The notes under the pieces were generated by a model that made no database searches, had not been told where the DNA came from, and saw nothing but the letters and a program-made list of their open reading frames with translations. A stretch of 64,000 nt of DNA from UMGS1519 sp050951095 (GTDB lineage: Bacteria; Actinomycetota; Coriobacteriia; Coriobacteriales; Eggerthellaceae), in assembly GCA_050951095.1 (NCBI GenBank), contig JBMNIQ010000005.1, forward strand, positions 310,001 to 374,000, written 5' to 3'. Below, piece after piece: positions 18,084 through 26,926 of the stretch (position 1 is its first letter; every line of letters begins with the position of its first letter). Made by a program: the position numbers and the translations under genes.

Positions 18084-19403
18084 TTAGAACGAGCGGTACG
18101 AGTGCGGCGTGGGATCCGGCTCGTAATGCTCGGAGACGGCGGGCATGAAGCGCGTGGCGTCGGCACCGTCGAAGTCGGGCGCGTCGTCCACGGTTTCGGG
18201 CAGCACCTCTGTGGCGTCGCTCTCGAACGACGCCGCCTCCGTCCTGACGGCGGGGATGATGGGGATGACCTGCGTGGCGCCGGGGTCCAGCAGCTCCATC
18301 TCCGGCCGCAGCGCGGGCAGCACCCGTGTGGCGCCGGGGTCCAGGAACGTGTGCTCGGCGGCCTTCTCGGCGGCTGCGGGGTTCTCGGCAGCCGCTGCCA
18401 GGGCGGCTGCGGTTGCCGCGGCGGCGGCAGCCAGCTTCTCGGAGCGGTCGATCTCCTGCGCAACGGGGGCGATGATCATCGTCTTGCCGCTCGCGTCAAC
18501 AGACGCAGCGGATTCGTCTGCGGATTTCGGCGCCTCGTCGCCGTGCGCCGTTTCGGCAGCGGCGGCGTCTGCATCTACGTTATCCGCGTCCGTCGCATCC
18601 TCTGCAACGGCGTGCGGCTCATCGGCATCTTCCGCGTCCGCCTGCTTGCCGGCATCTGCGGCCGCATCTTCCGAATCGGCCTCCGCGGCCGTTTCGCTTG
18701 CCTCTTCAGCGGAAGGGCGCGCGGTTTCCGCAGCGGGCTGCGGTGCGGCTGCGTCTGCGGCCGTGGGGGAATCGTTCGCATCCGCGTCGGCGGCGTCCTT
18801 GCCTGCATCGGCCGCAGCGTCGTCAGCTTCGCCCCGGGTGCTCGGTGCGGCGGCATCCGCTTCCGCATCGGCTTCCGTCTTATGCTCGGCCGGGCGCTCC
18901 GGCCGGTCGGGTTGCGTCGCCTTCGCCTCTTTCGCGGCGAACGCGGACAGGAACTCGAAATCCATGTCGGGTTCGTCCAGCTCCACTTCCTCCAGCTGGC
19001 CGGTCAGGGAAGCGGCGCTGACGCGGTGGCTCTCCTGCTGCAGGCGCGTGCCGCATTGCGGGCAGAACACGGCTTCGGCGGTCACGGGCTTGCCGCAGAA
19101 CGGGCAGTACAGCGGCACCGGCTCGTCTTCGCGGCGATGGCGCGCGTCGAGCTGCTTCAGCTCCTCGGCGATCTCGGCCTGCTCGCGGTCGATGGATGCG
19201 ATGCCGTCGTACAGGACCTCGCGGCCCTGGCGCGCACGGGGATTCGTCTTCGTCTCCTCGTATACGAGCGCGCCCAGATCGGCAGCCAGGTTCGTTCGCT
19301 TCGTCGCCAGCTCGTCGGAGCGGATGCGCAGCTCCTCGGCGCGCTCGGCTGCGGTTGGCTGCTTCGACCTGGTCCAGGGGTTCCCGTATGCGTGCATATC
19401 CAT
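18084..19403 (-). CDS. Zinc-ribbon protein with Ala/Asp-rich linker and ATxV(L/I)P repeats
   Basis: This 439-residue protein starts at ATG 19403, chosen because AAGGA lies 6 nt upstream. It begins with a coiled-coil-like helical region (residues 16-92), then a double CxxC zinc ribbon, YCPFCGKP with FCPQCGTRL (Cys about 100, 103, 114, 117). About 200 residues of acidic Ala/Asp/Glu low complexity follow. The C-terminal 90 residues carry four spaced copies of a short motif: DPGATRVLP, DPGATQVIP, ESDATEVLP and GADATRFMP. The repeated Thr-x-x-Val/Ile spacing resembles phospho-threonine sites read by FHA domains (inference). No membrane segment is visible. Function unknown; possibly a cytoplasmic scaffold. 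Confidence 0.72.
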   Translation of the reverse strand: MDMHAYGNPWTRSKQPTAAERAEELRIRSDELATKRTNLAADLGALVYEETKTNPRARQGREVLYDGIASIDREQAEIAEELKQLDARHRREDEPVPLYCPFCGKPVTAEAVFCPQCGTRLQQESHRVSAASLTGQLEEVELDEPDMDFEFLSAFAAKEAKATQPDRPERPAEHKTEADAEADAAAPSTRGEADDAAADAGKDAADADANDSPTAADAAAPQPAAETARPSAEEASETAAEADSEDAAADAGKQADAEDADEPHAVAEDATDADNVDADAAAAETAHGDEAPKSADESAASVDASGKTMIIAPVAQEIDRSEKLAAAAAATAAALAAAAENPAAAEKAAEHTFLDPGATRVLPALRPEMELLDPGATQVIPIIPAVRTEAASFESDATEVLPETVDDAPDFDGADATRFMPAVSEHYEPDPTPHSYRSF

Positions 19404-19777
19404 ATCCCATCCTTCATTCGCGGGCCGCCGCCTTCGGCATCCCGCGGCGGCTGCGTTCTCATGTGCCTTCTTTTCACGCATTACTATACGGAGCGTTGCG
19501 CGGGCATTCCGCATGCGCCGTCCGTTTTCACCAGAATGGCGAAAATCCGTTGCCGAAACGACGCTCGACGCCAAGCCCGGAAGATGCCCTGCATGCGCGC
19601 GGCGCACGTGCTTGCGGCGCGGCGCGGGAGCGCGTCCGTGGAGCTTCTATTGCGCTGTCGGGGCGCGGACGGGGCGGACGGCGCCCGTCGTGTATCATTG
19701 AATAGTTATGCGCTGCCGGCGGACCGCCATCGCGCATGACCCGACAGAACCGACAGGGCAACAAGGAGCAATCCAAC
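19404..19777. other. Divergent region between zinc-ribbon gene and ffh
   Basis: This 374 bp gap separates divergent genes and should carry both promoters. For the minus strand a TATAGT -10 candidate lies at 19483-19488 without a good -35. On the plus side, TATCATTG and TAGTTAT near 19693-19710 are possible -10 elements. I see no RNA gene or small protein with a convincing start. Confidence 0.45.
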
Positions 19778-21214
19778 ATGCTTGAGAACCTATCCACCCG
19801 CCTGCAGGGCATCTTCAGCGGCCTGCGCGGCAAGGGCAAGCTGACCGAGGAGGATATCGACTCGGCCATGCGCGAGATCCGATTGGCGCTGCTCGAGGCA
19901 GACGTCAATTTCCTGGTGGTGAAGAACTTCATCGCGGAGACGCGCAAGAAGTGCACGACCGCCGAGGTCCTGGATTCGCTGACGCCCGCCCAGAACGTCA
20001 TCCGCGTGGTCATGGACCAGCTGACGGAGCTGCTGGGCGGCGACGACTACCGCTTCAACTTCAGCAACCGCATCCCGAACGTGATCATGATGGTGGGCCT
20101 GCAGGGCTCCGGCAAGACCACCGCCTCCGCGAAGCTGGCATATCGCCTGCGCGAGCAGGGCCATTCGCCGCTGCTGGCCGCCTGCGACGTCTACCGCCCC
20201 GCAGCTGCCGACCAGTTGCAGACGCTGGGCGACGAGATGGGCGTGCGCGTGTTCCGCGGCGACGGAAAGGACCCCGTGGCCATTGCCCGGGGCGCCGTCC
20301 AGGATGCCGTCGACAACCTGCGCGACGTGGTCATCGTGGACACGGCCGGCCGCCTGCATGTGGACGAGGAGATGATGGACGAGGCCGAGCGCATCCGCGA
20401 CGCGGTGAAGCCCGAGCAGATCTACCTGGTCGTCGACGCCATGACCGGCCAGGACGTCGTGAACGTGGCGAAGGCGTTCGCCGAGCGCGTGGACTTCGAC
20501 GCCGTGATCATGTCGAAGATGGACGGCGATGCCCGTGGCGGCGGCGCCCTGTCCATCAAGCAGGTCACCGGCAAGCCCATCGCGTACATCTCCGCCGGCG
20601 AGAAGCCCGACTCCCTGGAGAGCTTCCATCCGGACCGCATGGCGAAGCGCATCCTGGGCATGGGCGACATGGCGTCGTTCATCGAGCGCGCCGTTGCCAC
20701 GCACGATCAGGAGATGAAGGAGGAAGAGGCCGAGCGCGTGGCGCGCGGCGACCTGAACCTGAACGACTTCATCACCATGAACCGCCAGGTGCATAAGATG
20801 GGCGGTGTGGCGAAGATGATCTCCGCGCTTCCCGGCGGCGACCGCGCACTGGCCACCGGCCAGGTGGAGCTGGATGCGCTGGACCGCATGGAGGTCATCA
20901 TCGGCTCCATGACGAAGGAGGAGCGCGAGAAGCCGGACCTGCTGAACGCCAGCCGCCGCAAGCGCATCGCCGCCGGCGCCGGCACCACGGTGCAGGAGGT
21001 CAACTCCATGATGAAGAAGTACAACGAGACCCGGAAGATGGTCCGCAAGGCCTTCGGCGGCATGGCGCAGGCGCAGCAGAAGCGCCGTCCCACGAAGGGG
21101 AAGAAGAAAAAGAAGAACGGCAAGCGCGCGCGTTCCGGCATGCCTGCCGGCATGAGCCCCCGCGACATGAAGAAGCTGCGGGACATGCTGGGCGGCATGG
21201 ACATTCCGGAATAG
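19778..21214 (+). CDS. ffh: Signal recognition particle GTPase Ffh
   Basis: The 478-residue protein is full length for Ffh. The N domain starts at MLENLSTRLQGIFSGLRGKG; the G domain has G1 GLQGSGKTTASAKLA, DTAGRLHVD and SKMDGDARGGGA; and the C-terminal methionine-rich M domain (about 300-478) ends MPAGMSPRDMKKLRDMLGG. It binds 4.5S RNA and hydrophobic signal sequences on ribosomes and docks with FtsY for co-translational insertion. ATG 19778 is favoured by AAGGAG 9 nt upstream; an in-frame ATG at 19736 adds 14 polar residues without family support. It precedes the rpsP operon, which has its own promoter. Confidence 0.96.
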   Translation: MLENLSTRLQGIFSGLRGKGKLTEEDIDSAMREIRLALLEADVNFLVVKNFIAETRKKCTTAEVLDSLTPAQNVIRVVMDQLTELLGGDDYRFNFSNRIPNVIMMVGLQGSGKTTASAKLAYRLREQGHSPLLAACDVYRPAAADQLQTLGDEMGVRVFRGDGKDPVAIARGAVQDAVDNLRDVVIVDTAGRLHVDEEMMDEAERIRDAVKPEQIYLVVDAMTGQDVVNVAKAFAERVDFDAVIMSKMDGDARGGGALSIKQVTGKPIAYISAGEKPDSLESFHPDRMAKRILGMGDMASFIERAVATHDQEMKEEEAERVARGDLNLNDFITMNRQVHKMGGVAKMISALPGGDRALATGQVELDALDRMEVIIGSMTKEEREKPDLLNASRRKRIAAGAGTTVQEVNSMMKKYNETRKMVRKAFGGMAQAQQKRRPTKGKKKKKNGKRARSGMPAGMSPRDMKKLRDMLGGMDIPE

Positions 21215-21294
21215 GGCACGTCCGTCCAACGGGACCGTCCATCCCGGCGGTTGTGAAGAATTGTTCGGCGAATGGGCAAACGCCGGGAAAGCAC

Positions 21295-21323
21295 TTGATG
21301 AAAGCCCCGCAAATCGGTAATAT
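21295..21323 (+). promoter_or_regulatory. Sigma-70-type promoter of the rpsP operon
   Basis: TTGATG (21295-21300), a 17 bp spacer and TAATAT (21318-21323) make a strong housekeeping promoter. Transcription would start near 21330, about 63 nt before the rpsP ATG. Confidence 0.75.
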
Positions 21324-21330
21324 TCGTTTT

Positions 21331-21360
21331 TGCTGTCTACGCGAGGGATACCCGACAGCA
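21331..21360 (+). promoter_or_regulatory. Leader hairpin of rpsP mRNA
   Basis: TGCTGTC (21331-21337) pairs with GACAGCA (21354-21360), with GGG/CCC pairing inside (21345-21347 with 21351-21353). It begins almost exactly at the predicted transcription start, so the mRNA would open with a stem. It could stabilise the transcript or serve as an autoregulatory site. Confidence 0.4.
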
Positions 21361-21392
21361 CCCATAGATATTCAATAAGGAGAAATCACAAC

Positions 21393-21638
21393 ATGGCAGT
21401 TAAGATCCGTTTGTCCCGTCATGGCGCCAAGAAGGCCCCGTACTACCGCGTCGTCGTCATCGATTCCCGCAAGCAGCGCGATGGCCGTTGCATCGAGCAG
21501 GTCGGCACCTACAACCCGCTGACCGATCCCAGCACCATCCGCCTCGACCTGGAGAAGGTCGACCAGTGGATCGCGAACGGCGCCCAGCCCACCGACACGG
21601 TTGCCCGTCTCATCGAAACCGCCCGCAAGGAAGCTTAG
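21393..21638 (+). CDS. rpsP: 30S ribosomal protein bS16
   Basis: The 81-residue protein has the bS16 signature start MAVKIRLSRHGAKKAPYYRVVVIDSRK and YNPLTDPSTIRLD, at the usual family length. It binds 16S rRNA early in small-subunit assembly. The ATG has AAGGAG 10 nt upstream. First gene of the rpsP-khpA-rimM-trmD operon, whose members sit 2-3 nt apart. Confidence 0.97.
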   Translation: MAVKIRLSRHGAKKAPYYRVVVIDSRKQRDGRCIEQVGTYNPLTDPSTIRLDLEKVDQWIANGAQPTDTVARLIETARKEA

Positions 21639-21641
21639 TCG

Positions 21642-21899
21642 ATGGCCGAGCAAACGGCTGATATCGCCGGCTTGGTCCGTACCATCATCGAGCCTCTCGT
21701 AGACCACGCGGAAGACGTCAACGTCACGGAGACCGTCGAGGAATCCGGCGACATCTATGTCGAGATCCAGGTCAACGAAGAGGATACCGGCAAGGTCATC
21801 GGCCGCCAGGGTCGCGTGATCAAGGCCATCCGCGCGCTCGCGCGCGCCGCAGGCTCGCGTGCCGGAGCCGGCCATGTGGATGTAGAGCTGCCCGATTAG
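21642..21899 (+). CDS. khpA: KH-domain RNA-binding protein KhpA
   Basis: The 85-residue single type-II KH domain protein has the GxxG loop in GKVIGRQGRVIKAIRALAR. KhpA proteins bind RNA, often with KhpB/Jag, and affect cell elongation and translation in Gram-positive bacteria. It starts 3 nt after the rpsP stop and ends 2 nt before rimM, the position it occupies in many Gram-positive genomes. Confidence 0.92.
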   Translation: MAEQTADIAGLVRTIIEPLVDHAEDVNVTETVEESGDIYVEIQVNEEDTGKVIGRQGRVIKAIRALARAAGSRAGAGHVDVELPD

Positions 21900-21901
21900 A
21901 T

Positions 21902-22417
21902 ATGGGACGCTACCTCCGCATTGCGCAGATAGTCAAAGCACGCAAGAACAAGGGAAGGCTCGTCGTCCGTCCGGTCGACGGCCTTCCCTTTCTGCTGTCG
22001 GAAGGACTCGAGCTGCGCATCGTGCCGCCCACGCCGGACATTCCCTGCACCGTGACGGTGGGGGAGGCCGGCCTGCGCGGCGATGACTACGTTGTTGCGT
22101 TCGAGGGTGTATCCGACCCGGACGTGCTTCGCGAATATGTGGGCCGCTCCTGCCTGGCGCTGCGCAGCGACCTGGACTCCGACGTGCTGGAACGCGACAG
22201 CCGTACGTTGAAGGGCTTCGCCTTGGAGGACACCCGCCTCGGGCGCGTGGGGCGCATCAGCGCCGTTGAGCAGATGCCGGGGCAGGTCATGCTCACGGTT
22301 GAGGGCCGGTTCGGCGAGGTCCTGGTGCCGCTGGCGGACGATCTGGTGGTCTCGCTGGACCGCGACGCCGGCGTGCTGCGCATGGATCTGCCGCGCGGCT
22401 TGGTGGAAGGTCAGTAG
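21902..22417 (+). CDS. rimM: 16S rRNA maturation factor RimM (divergent)
   Basis: The 171-residue protein lies between khpA and trmD, the conserved rimM locus. It has a RimM N-terminal barrel (RIAQIVKARKNKGRLVVRPVDGLPFLL) and a C-terminal PRC barrel (LGRVGRISAVEQMPGQVMLTVE, then VPLADDLVVSLDRDAGVLRMDLPRGL). The usual GxxGLKGEV start is not recognisable, so the sequence is divergent, but the closing VDxxxxxixvdlPeGL pattern is kept. It assists assembly of the 30S head with bS16 partner proteins. It starts 2 nt after khpA and ends 3 nt before trmD. Confidence 0.85.
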   Translation: MGRYLRIAQIVKARKNKGRLVVRPVDGLPFLLSEGLELRIVPPTPDIPCTVTVGEAGLRGDDYVVAFEGVSDPDVLREYVGRSCLALRSDLDSDVLERDSRTLKGFALEDTRLGRVGRISAVEQMPGQVMLTVEGRFGEVLVPLADDLVVSLDRDAGVLRMDLPRGLVEGQ

Positions 22418-22420
22418 GGC

Positions 22421-23170
22421 ATGCTCATAGAGACGCTGTCCACGTTTCCGGACATGTACGATTCCGTCATGGGCGCCTCCATGATGAAGCGCGCCCGCGA
22501 GAAGGGCATTCTTGATTTTCGCGCGTACGACCTGCGCGATTGGACGCACGATCGCCATCGCACCACAGACGACGAGCCGTATGGCGGCGGCGTGGGGCTG
22601 GTCATGAAGTGCGAGCCCATCTTCGAGGCATTCGATGCCGTTACCGCCGAAGGCCCGGCGCCGTACACGATATTCCTGGCCCCCACGGGCCGGCGCTTCG
22701 ACGACGCCGTGGCGCGCGAGCTGTCCGCCCATGAGCGCCTGCTGTTCATATGTGGCCATTACGAGGGCATCGACGAACGGGCCTACACGCTTGCGGACCG
22801 CACGCTGTCCATCGGCGATTACGTCCTGACCAGCGGCGAGCTGGCGAGCATGGTGGTCATCGACGCCGTGGTGCGCAAGCTGCCCGGCGTGCTGGGCGCC
22901 GAAACGGGTGCCGAGGACGAGAGCTTCAACGGCAACCTGCTAGAGTACCCGCAGTACACGCGTCCGGCGGAATTCCGCGGCATGCCCGTGCCGCCGGTGC
23001 TGACGAGCGGCGACCACGGCAAGGTGGCCGTCTGGCGGCGGCAGCAGAGCCTGCTGCGCACCTTCCGTCTGCGCCCCGACCTTCTTGCCGATGCCGACCT
23101 GACGGACGACGACCGCGCGTTTCTGAAAACTTTGTCCGATGGAAAAGGCGCTGCGCCCGCGCAGTCATAA
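22421..23170 (+). CDS. trmD: tRNA (guanine-N1)-methyltransferase
   Basis: The 249-residue TrmD methylates G37 of tRNAs with SAM, preventing +1 frameshifts. Family signatures are present: MLIETLSTFPDMYD at the start, DDEPYGGGVGLVMK, the trefoil-knot cofactor loop (ICGHYEGIDER, SIGDYVLTSGELA), and LEYPQYTRP. The knot and the active-site Asp and Arg regions look intact. Last gene of the rpsP operon. The rplS gene that usually follows trmD is absent here; lepB comes next. Confidence 0.96.
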   Translation: MLIETLSTFPDMYDSVMGASMMKRAREKGILDFRAYDLRDWTHDRHRTTDDEPYGGGVGLVMKCEPIFEAFDAVTAEGPAPYTIFLAPTGRRFDDAVARELSAHERLLFICGHYEGIDERAYTLADRTLSIGDYVLTSGELASMVVIDAVVRKLPGVLGAETGAEDESFNGNLLEYPQYTRPAEFRGMPVPPVLTSGDHGKVAVWRRQQSLLRTFRLRPDLLADADLTDDDRAFLKTLSDGKGAAPAQS

Positions 23171-23249
23171 GACGCTATCATAAGCTCACATGCGTCTTTT
23201 CGCCCCGCATCGCATGATGCGGCGGCAGTCAAGGAGGGGAAGGAACGGA

Positions 23250-23825
23250 ATGGCCTCGCGCGAATTGCAGTCGGAACGGGAAGAACAGGGCGGTCTTTCG
23301 ACTTTCGCCAGCTTCCTCATCATGATCGCCATCGTGGTGGTCGCGTATTTCGGCTTGCGCACGTTCGTGGTGGGCACGTACGAGATCCCCTCCGGTTCCA
23401 TGCTGGATACCATCCAGATCGGGGACCGCGTGTTCTCCGAGAAGGTCAGCTACTATTTCCGCGACCCCGAACAGGGCGATATCATCACCTTCACCGACCC
23501 CGAGGATTCCCAGCGCACGCTGATCAAGCGCGTCATCGCCGTGGGCGGGCAGACCGTCGACCTGAAGGACGGGTACGTGTACGTGGACGGCAAGAAGCTG
23601 GACGAACCGTACACGGAGGGCAAGCAGAGCCTTCCGCTGAACACGGCGTACGGCGTGGACATCACGTATCCGTACACCGTGCCGGACGGGTATCTGTGGG
23701 TCATGGGAGACAACCGCACGAATTCTGCGGACTCACGTTATTTCGGTGCCGTCAGCAAAGACTCGGTAACCGGCCATGCGAACTTCACGTTCTGGCCGCC
23801 GGACCGCATCGGCATCTTGGATTAG
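23250..23825 (+). CDS. lepB: Signal peptidase I
   Basis: The 191-residue type I signal peptidase has one N-terminal membrane segment (about residues 18-41), catalytic Ser50 in IPSGSM, catalytic Lys93 in TLIKRVIAVGG, and box E GDNRTNSADSRYFG. It cleaves Sec and Tat signal peptides on the outer face of the membrane. ATG 23250 is chosen because it is preceded by AAGGAGGGGAAGGAA; an upstream in-frame ATG at 23190 adds 20 basic residues and lacks a clear ribosome site. It lies 79 nt after trmD, possibly in the same transcription unit, and only 10 nt before glyQ. Confidence 0.95.
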   Translation: MASRELQSEREEQGGLSTFASFLIMIAIVVVAYFGLRTFVVGTYEIPSGSMLDTIQIGDRVFSEKVSYYFRDPEQGDIITFTDPEDSQRTLIKRVIAVGGQTVDLKDGYVYVDGKKLDEPYTEGKQSLPLNTAYGVDITYPYTVPDGYLWVMGDNRTNSADSRYFGAVSKDSVTGHANFTFWPPDRIGILD

Positions 23826-23835
23826 AAGGAGGATC

Positions 23836-24774
23836 ATGTCAGCGAACCAGTCCGCCGCGCACCGCGCCGGCGACAAGGTGATGACGTTCCAGGACGTCGT
23901 CATGAATCTGCAGAGGTATTGGGCGGACCAGGGGTGCGTCATCCTGCAGCCCTACGACAGCCCGGTCGGCGCAGCCACGAACCATACGGCCACGCTGCTC
24001 CGCTCGCTGGGCCCGGACACGTGGCGCACGGCCTACGTGCAGGGTTGCCGCCGTCCCGCCGACGGCCGCTACGGCGAGAACCCGAACCGCCTGCAGTTCT
24101 ACTATCAGTTCCAGGTGCTGATCAAGCCTTCGCCCGACAACATCCAGGACCTGTACCTGGGCAGCCTGCGCGCCATCGGCATCGACGTGGACCATCACGA
24201 CGTCCGCTTCGTCGAGGACGACTGGGAAAGCCCGTCGCTGGGCGCCTGGGGCCTGGGATGGGAGGTCTGGCTGAACGGCATGGAGGTCACGCAGTTCACG
24301 TACTTCCAGCAGGTGGGCGGCTTCGAGTGCAGCCCCGTTCCCGTGGAGCTGGCCTACGGCCTGGAGCGCCTGACCATGTACATCCAGGGCGTCGATTCCG
24401 TGTACGACATCGTGTGGAGCCGCGGCGACGACGGCGTGGAGTTCACGTACGGCGACGTCTACCTGGAGAACGAGCGCGAGTTCTCGGCCTACAACTTCGA
24501 GACGGCCGACACGGACATGCTGTTCAAGGATTTCAACGACTACGAGAAGGAAGTGCAGAACTGCCTGGAGCGCAAGCTGCCGCTGCCCGCCTACGACTAC
24601 GTGCTGAAGTGCTGCCACACGTTCAACCTGCTGGATGCGCGCGGCGTCATCTCGGCAACGGAGCGCATGGCCTACATGCTGCGCGTCCGCGGCATGGCGA
24701 AGGATTGCTGCGCTTCGTACCTTGAGAACGTGGTGGGCCAAGCGCCTGCCGCAGATGAAGGGAAGGGGGAGTAG
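23836..24774 (+). CDS. glyQ: Glycyl-tRNA synthetase alpha subunit
   Basis: The 312-residue alpha chain of the bacterial alpha2-beta2 GlyRS carries the class II catalytic core: LNLQRYWADQGCVILQPYD-like start (MNLQRYWADQGCVILQPYD), VQGCRRPADGRYGENPNR, and GWEVWLNGMEVTQFTYFQQ. It forms glycyl-adenylate. The ATG at 23836 has AAGGAGG immediately upstream with short spacing (3-4 nt); an internal ATG at 23881 (MTFQDVV) is an alternative start close to the typical family N terminus. The glyS stop-start spacing is 2 nt, so the two subunits are coupled. Confidence 0.95.
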   Translation: MSANQSAAHRAGDKVMTFQDVVMNLQRYWADQGCVILQPYDSPVGAATNHTATLLRSLGPDTWRTAYVQGCRRPADGRYGENPNRLQFYYQFQVLIKPSPDNIQDLYLGSLRAIGIDVDHHDVRFVEDDWESPSLGAWGLGWEVWLNGMEVTQFTYFQQVGGFECSPVPVELAYGLERLTMYIQGVDSVYDIVWSRGDDGVEFTYGDVYLENEREFSAYNFETADTDMLFKDFNDYEKEVQNCLERKLPLPAYDYVLKCCHTFNLLDARGVISATERMAYMLRVRGMAKDCCASYLENVVGQAPAADEGKGE

Positions 24775-24776
24775 CC

Positions 24777-26864
24777 ATGCCTTTGGAGAAGCATACGCTT
24801 GCATTCGAGATCGGCTGCGAGGAGATTCCCGCATTCGACCTGGTATCTGCCACGGAGCAGCTGGAGAAGATGGTGCCCGCGCGCCTGTCCGCCGCCCGCA
24901 TCGCCTTCGACGACGTGGCCGTGTACTCGTCCCCGCGCCGCCTGATCGTGAAGGTCATCGGCGTGCCGGATGCCACGGAGGCGCTGGTGGAGGAATTCAA
25001 GGGCCCGAAGACGGCCATCGCGTTCGACGCGGAGGGCAACCCCACGAAGGCTGCGAACGGCTTCGCCCGCGGCAAGGGCGTCTCCGTTGACGACCTGGAG
25101 CGCCGCGTGGTGGACGGCGACGAGTACCTGTACGCCGTGAAGCACGTTCCCACGCAGGATGTCCGCGAGCTGCTGCCCGATCTGCTGGGCGGCCTGATCC
25201 CCGATCTGGCATGGCCCCGCTCGTGCCGTTGGGGCACGAACCGCGAGACGTTCTCCCGCCCCGTGCGCTGGCTGGTGGCCCTGCTCGACGACGAGGTGCT
25301 GCCCGTGAAGTTCGCGGATCTGACCGCCGGCAACGTGACGCGCGGCCATCGCGTGCTGGCACCGGGCGACCATGAGGTGCCCGCAGCCGACCAGCTGCTG
25401 GACGTGGTCCGCGCCGCGTACGTGGTTCCCAGCATGGCCGAGCGCGAGCAGGTCATCCGCGACGGCATCGCCGCCATCGAGCGCGAGACCGGCTTCACGG
25501 CGCGCCTGCCGCAGAAGACGCTGACGGAGGTCATCAACCTCACGGAGTATCCCACACCGCTCGTGGGCACGTTCGACGAGGAGTTCCTGCAGGTGCCCGA
25601 GGAGATCATCGTGGACGCCATGCTCATGCATCAGCGCTACTTCCCGCTGTACGACGAGAACGGCAAGCTGACGAACAAGTTCATCATCACGTCGAACGGC
25701 GACCCGAAGTACTCCGACATCATCATCGACGGCAACGAGCGCGTCGTTCGCGCCCGTCTGGACGACGCGAAGTTCTTCTACGAGGAGGACCTGAAGAAGC
25801 CCCTGGAAGCCTATGTCGAGAAGCTGGACCAGGTCGTGTTCCAGGAGAAGCTGGGCACGGTGCGCGACAAGGCGCTGCGCCTGGCCGAGCTGGGTCGCCT
25901 CATCGCCGCCGACGCGGGCCTGTCCCCGACGGATGCCGCGGACCTGGAGCGCGCGCTGTACCTGTGCAAGGCCGACCTGGTCACGAATGCGGTCATCGAG
26001 TTCACGTCCGTCCAGGGCGTCATGGGCGCCTACTATGCCGCAGCGGCGGGCGAGACGCCGCAGGTGGCGCAGGCCATCGGCCAGCACTACCAGCCCCGCT
26101 TCGCCGGCGATGCGCTTCCCGACACGGTCGTGGGGCGCCTGACGGCGTTCGCCGACAAGCTGGATACCATCTGCGGCCTGTTCGCCGCGGACCAGGCGCC
26201 CAGCGGCTCGAAGGACCCGTTCGCACTGCGCCGCCAGGCCATCGGCGTCGTGAACATGCTGTTCCAGGGGCTGCCGGTATCGCTTGAGAAGACCGTTGAC
26301 GCCTCTCTGGACATCTACGCGAAGGCGGGCATCGAGTTCGACCGCGCCGCCATCCGCAAGCAGGTGCTGGATTTCTTCGTCACGCGCACGAAGGTCATGC
26401 TGAAGGATGCGCATTGCCGCCCGGACACCATCGAGGCCGTGCTGGCCGTGGACGTGGTGGAGCCCGCCGTCATCCGCAACCGCGTCATGGCGCTGGAGGA
26501 TCTGCGCCAGCAGATGGCCGACATCATGGATCGCCTGGCCACGGCTCATGCCCGCGCGAACAACCTGCGCGACCCGAAGCTGGGCACGGACGTGGACGCC
26601 TCGCTGCTCACGCAGCCCGAGCAGGCGCTGTCCGACGTCATCGACGATGTGGACGGCAAGGTGGCCGGGCATCTGGATGCCGGCGACTACACGGCCGCGC
26701 TGAAGGACCTCATCGCGCTGTGCGATCCCATCGACCGCTTCTTCGAGGACGTGATGATTATGGTCGACGACCCGGCCATCCGCGAGAACCGCTTGAAGCT
26801 CCTGAACCGCTTCGTGGGCGAGTTCGACCGCATCGCCGACTTCAGCAAGATGGCTAAGAAATAG
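24777..26864 (+). CDS. glyS: Glycyl-tRNA synthetase beta subunit
   Basis: The 695-residue beta subunit has the GlyS opening LEKHTLAFEIGCEEIPA, the central domain PVRWLVALLDDEVLPV and MLMHQRYFPLYDENGKL, the HD-like region, and a C-terminal anticodon-binding domain (DFFVTRTKVMLKD, then FFEDVMIMVDDPAIRENRL). It recognises tRNA-Gly and completes the heterotetramer. Length is normal. It follows glyQ by 2 nt and is closed by a strong terminator just before the next gene. Confidence 0.96.
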   Translation: MPLEKHTLAFEIGCEEIPAFDLVSATEQLEKMVPARLSAARIAFDDVAVYSSPRRLIVKVIGVPDATEALVEEFKGPKTAIAFDAEGNPTKAANGFARGKGVSVDDLERRVVDGDEYLYAVKHVPTQDVRELLPDLLGGLIPDLAWPRSCRWGTNRETFSRPVRWLVALLDDEVLPVKFADLTAGNVTRGHRVLAPGDHEVPAADQLLDVVRAAYVVPSMAEREQVIRDGIAAIERETGFTARLPQKTLTEVINLTEYPTPLVGTFDEEFLQVPEEIIVDAMLMHQRYFPLYDENGKLTNKFIITSNGDPKYSDIIIDGNERVVRARLDDAKFFYEEDLKKPLEAYVEKLDQVVFQEKLGTVRDKALRLAELGRLIAADAGLSPTDAADLERALYLCKADLVTNAVIEFTSVQGVMGAYYAAAAGETPQVAQAIGQHYQPRFAGDALPDTVVGRLTAFADKLDTICGLFAADQAPSGSKDPFALRRQAIGVVNMLFQGLPVSLEKTVDASLDIYAKAGIEFDRAAIRKQVLDFFVTRTKVMLKDAHCRPDTIEAVLAVDVVEPAVIRNRVMALEDLRQQMADIMDRLATAHARANNLRDPKLGTDVDASLLTQPEQALSDVIDDVDGKVAGHLDAGDYTAALKDLIALCDPIDRFFEDVMIMVDDPAIRENRLKLLNRFVGEFDRIADFSKMAKK

Positions 26865-26882
26865 CATCCGCATCGCAGCGGT

Positions 26883-26912
26883 ACGGCCGTCCCTTCGGGG
26901 GCGGCCGTTTTT
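26883..26912 (+). terminator. Rho-independent terminator after glyS
   Basis: An 11 bp stem (26883-26893 with 26898-26908, core ACGGCCG) capped by a stable TTCG tetraloop is followed by TTTTT. It ends only 14 nt before the next ATG, so readthrough into the PPDK regulator gene may be controlled here. Confidence 0.9.
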
Positions 26913-26926
26913 CGTCAGGAGGACGC

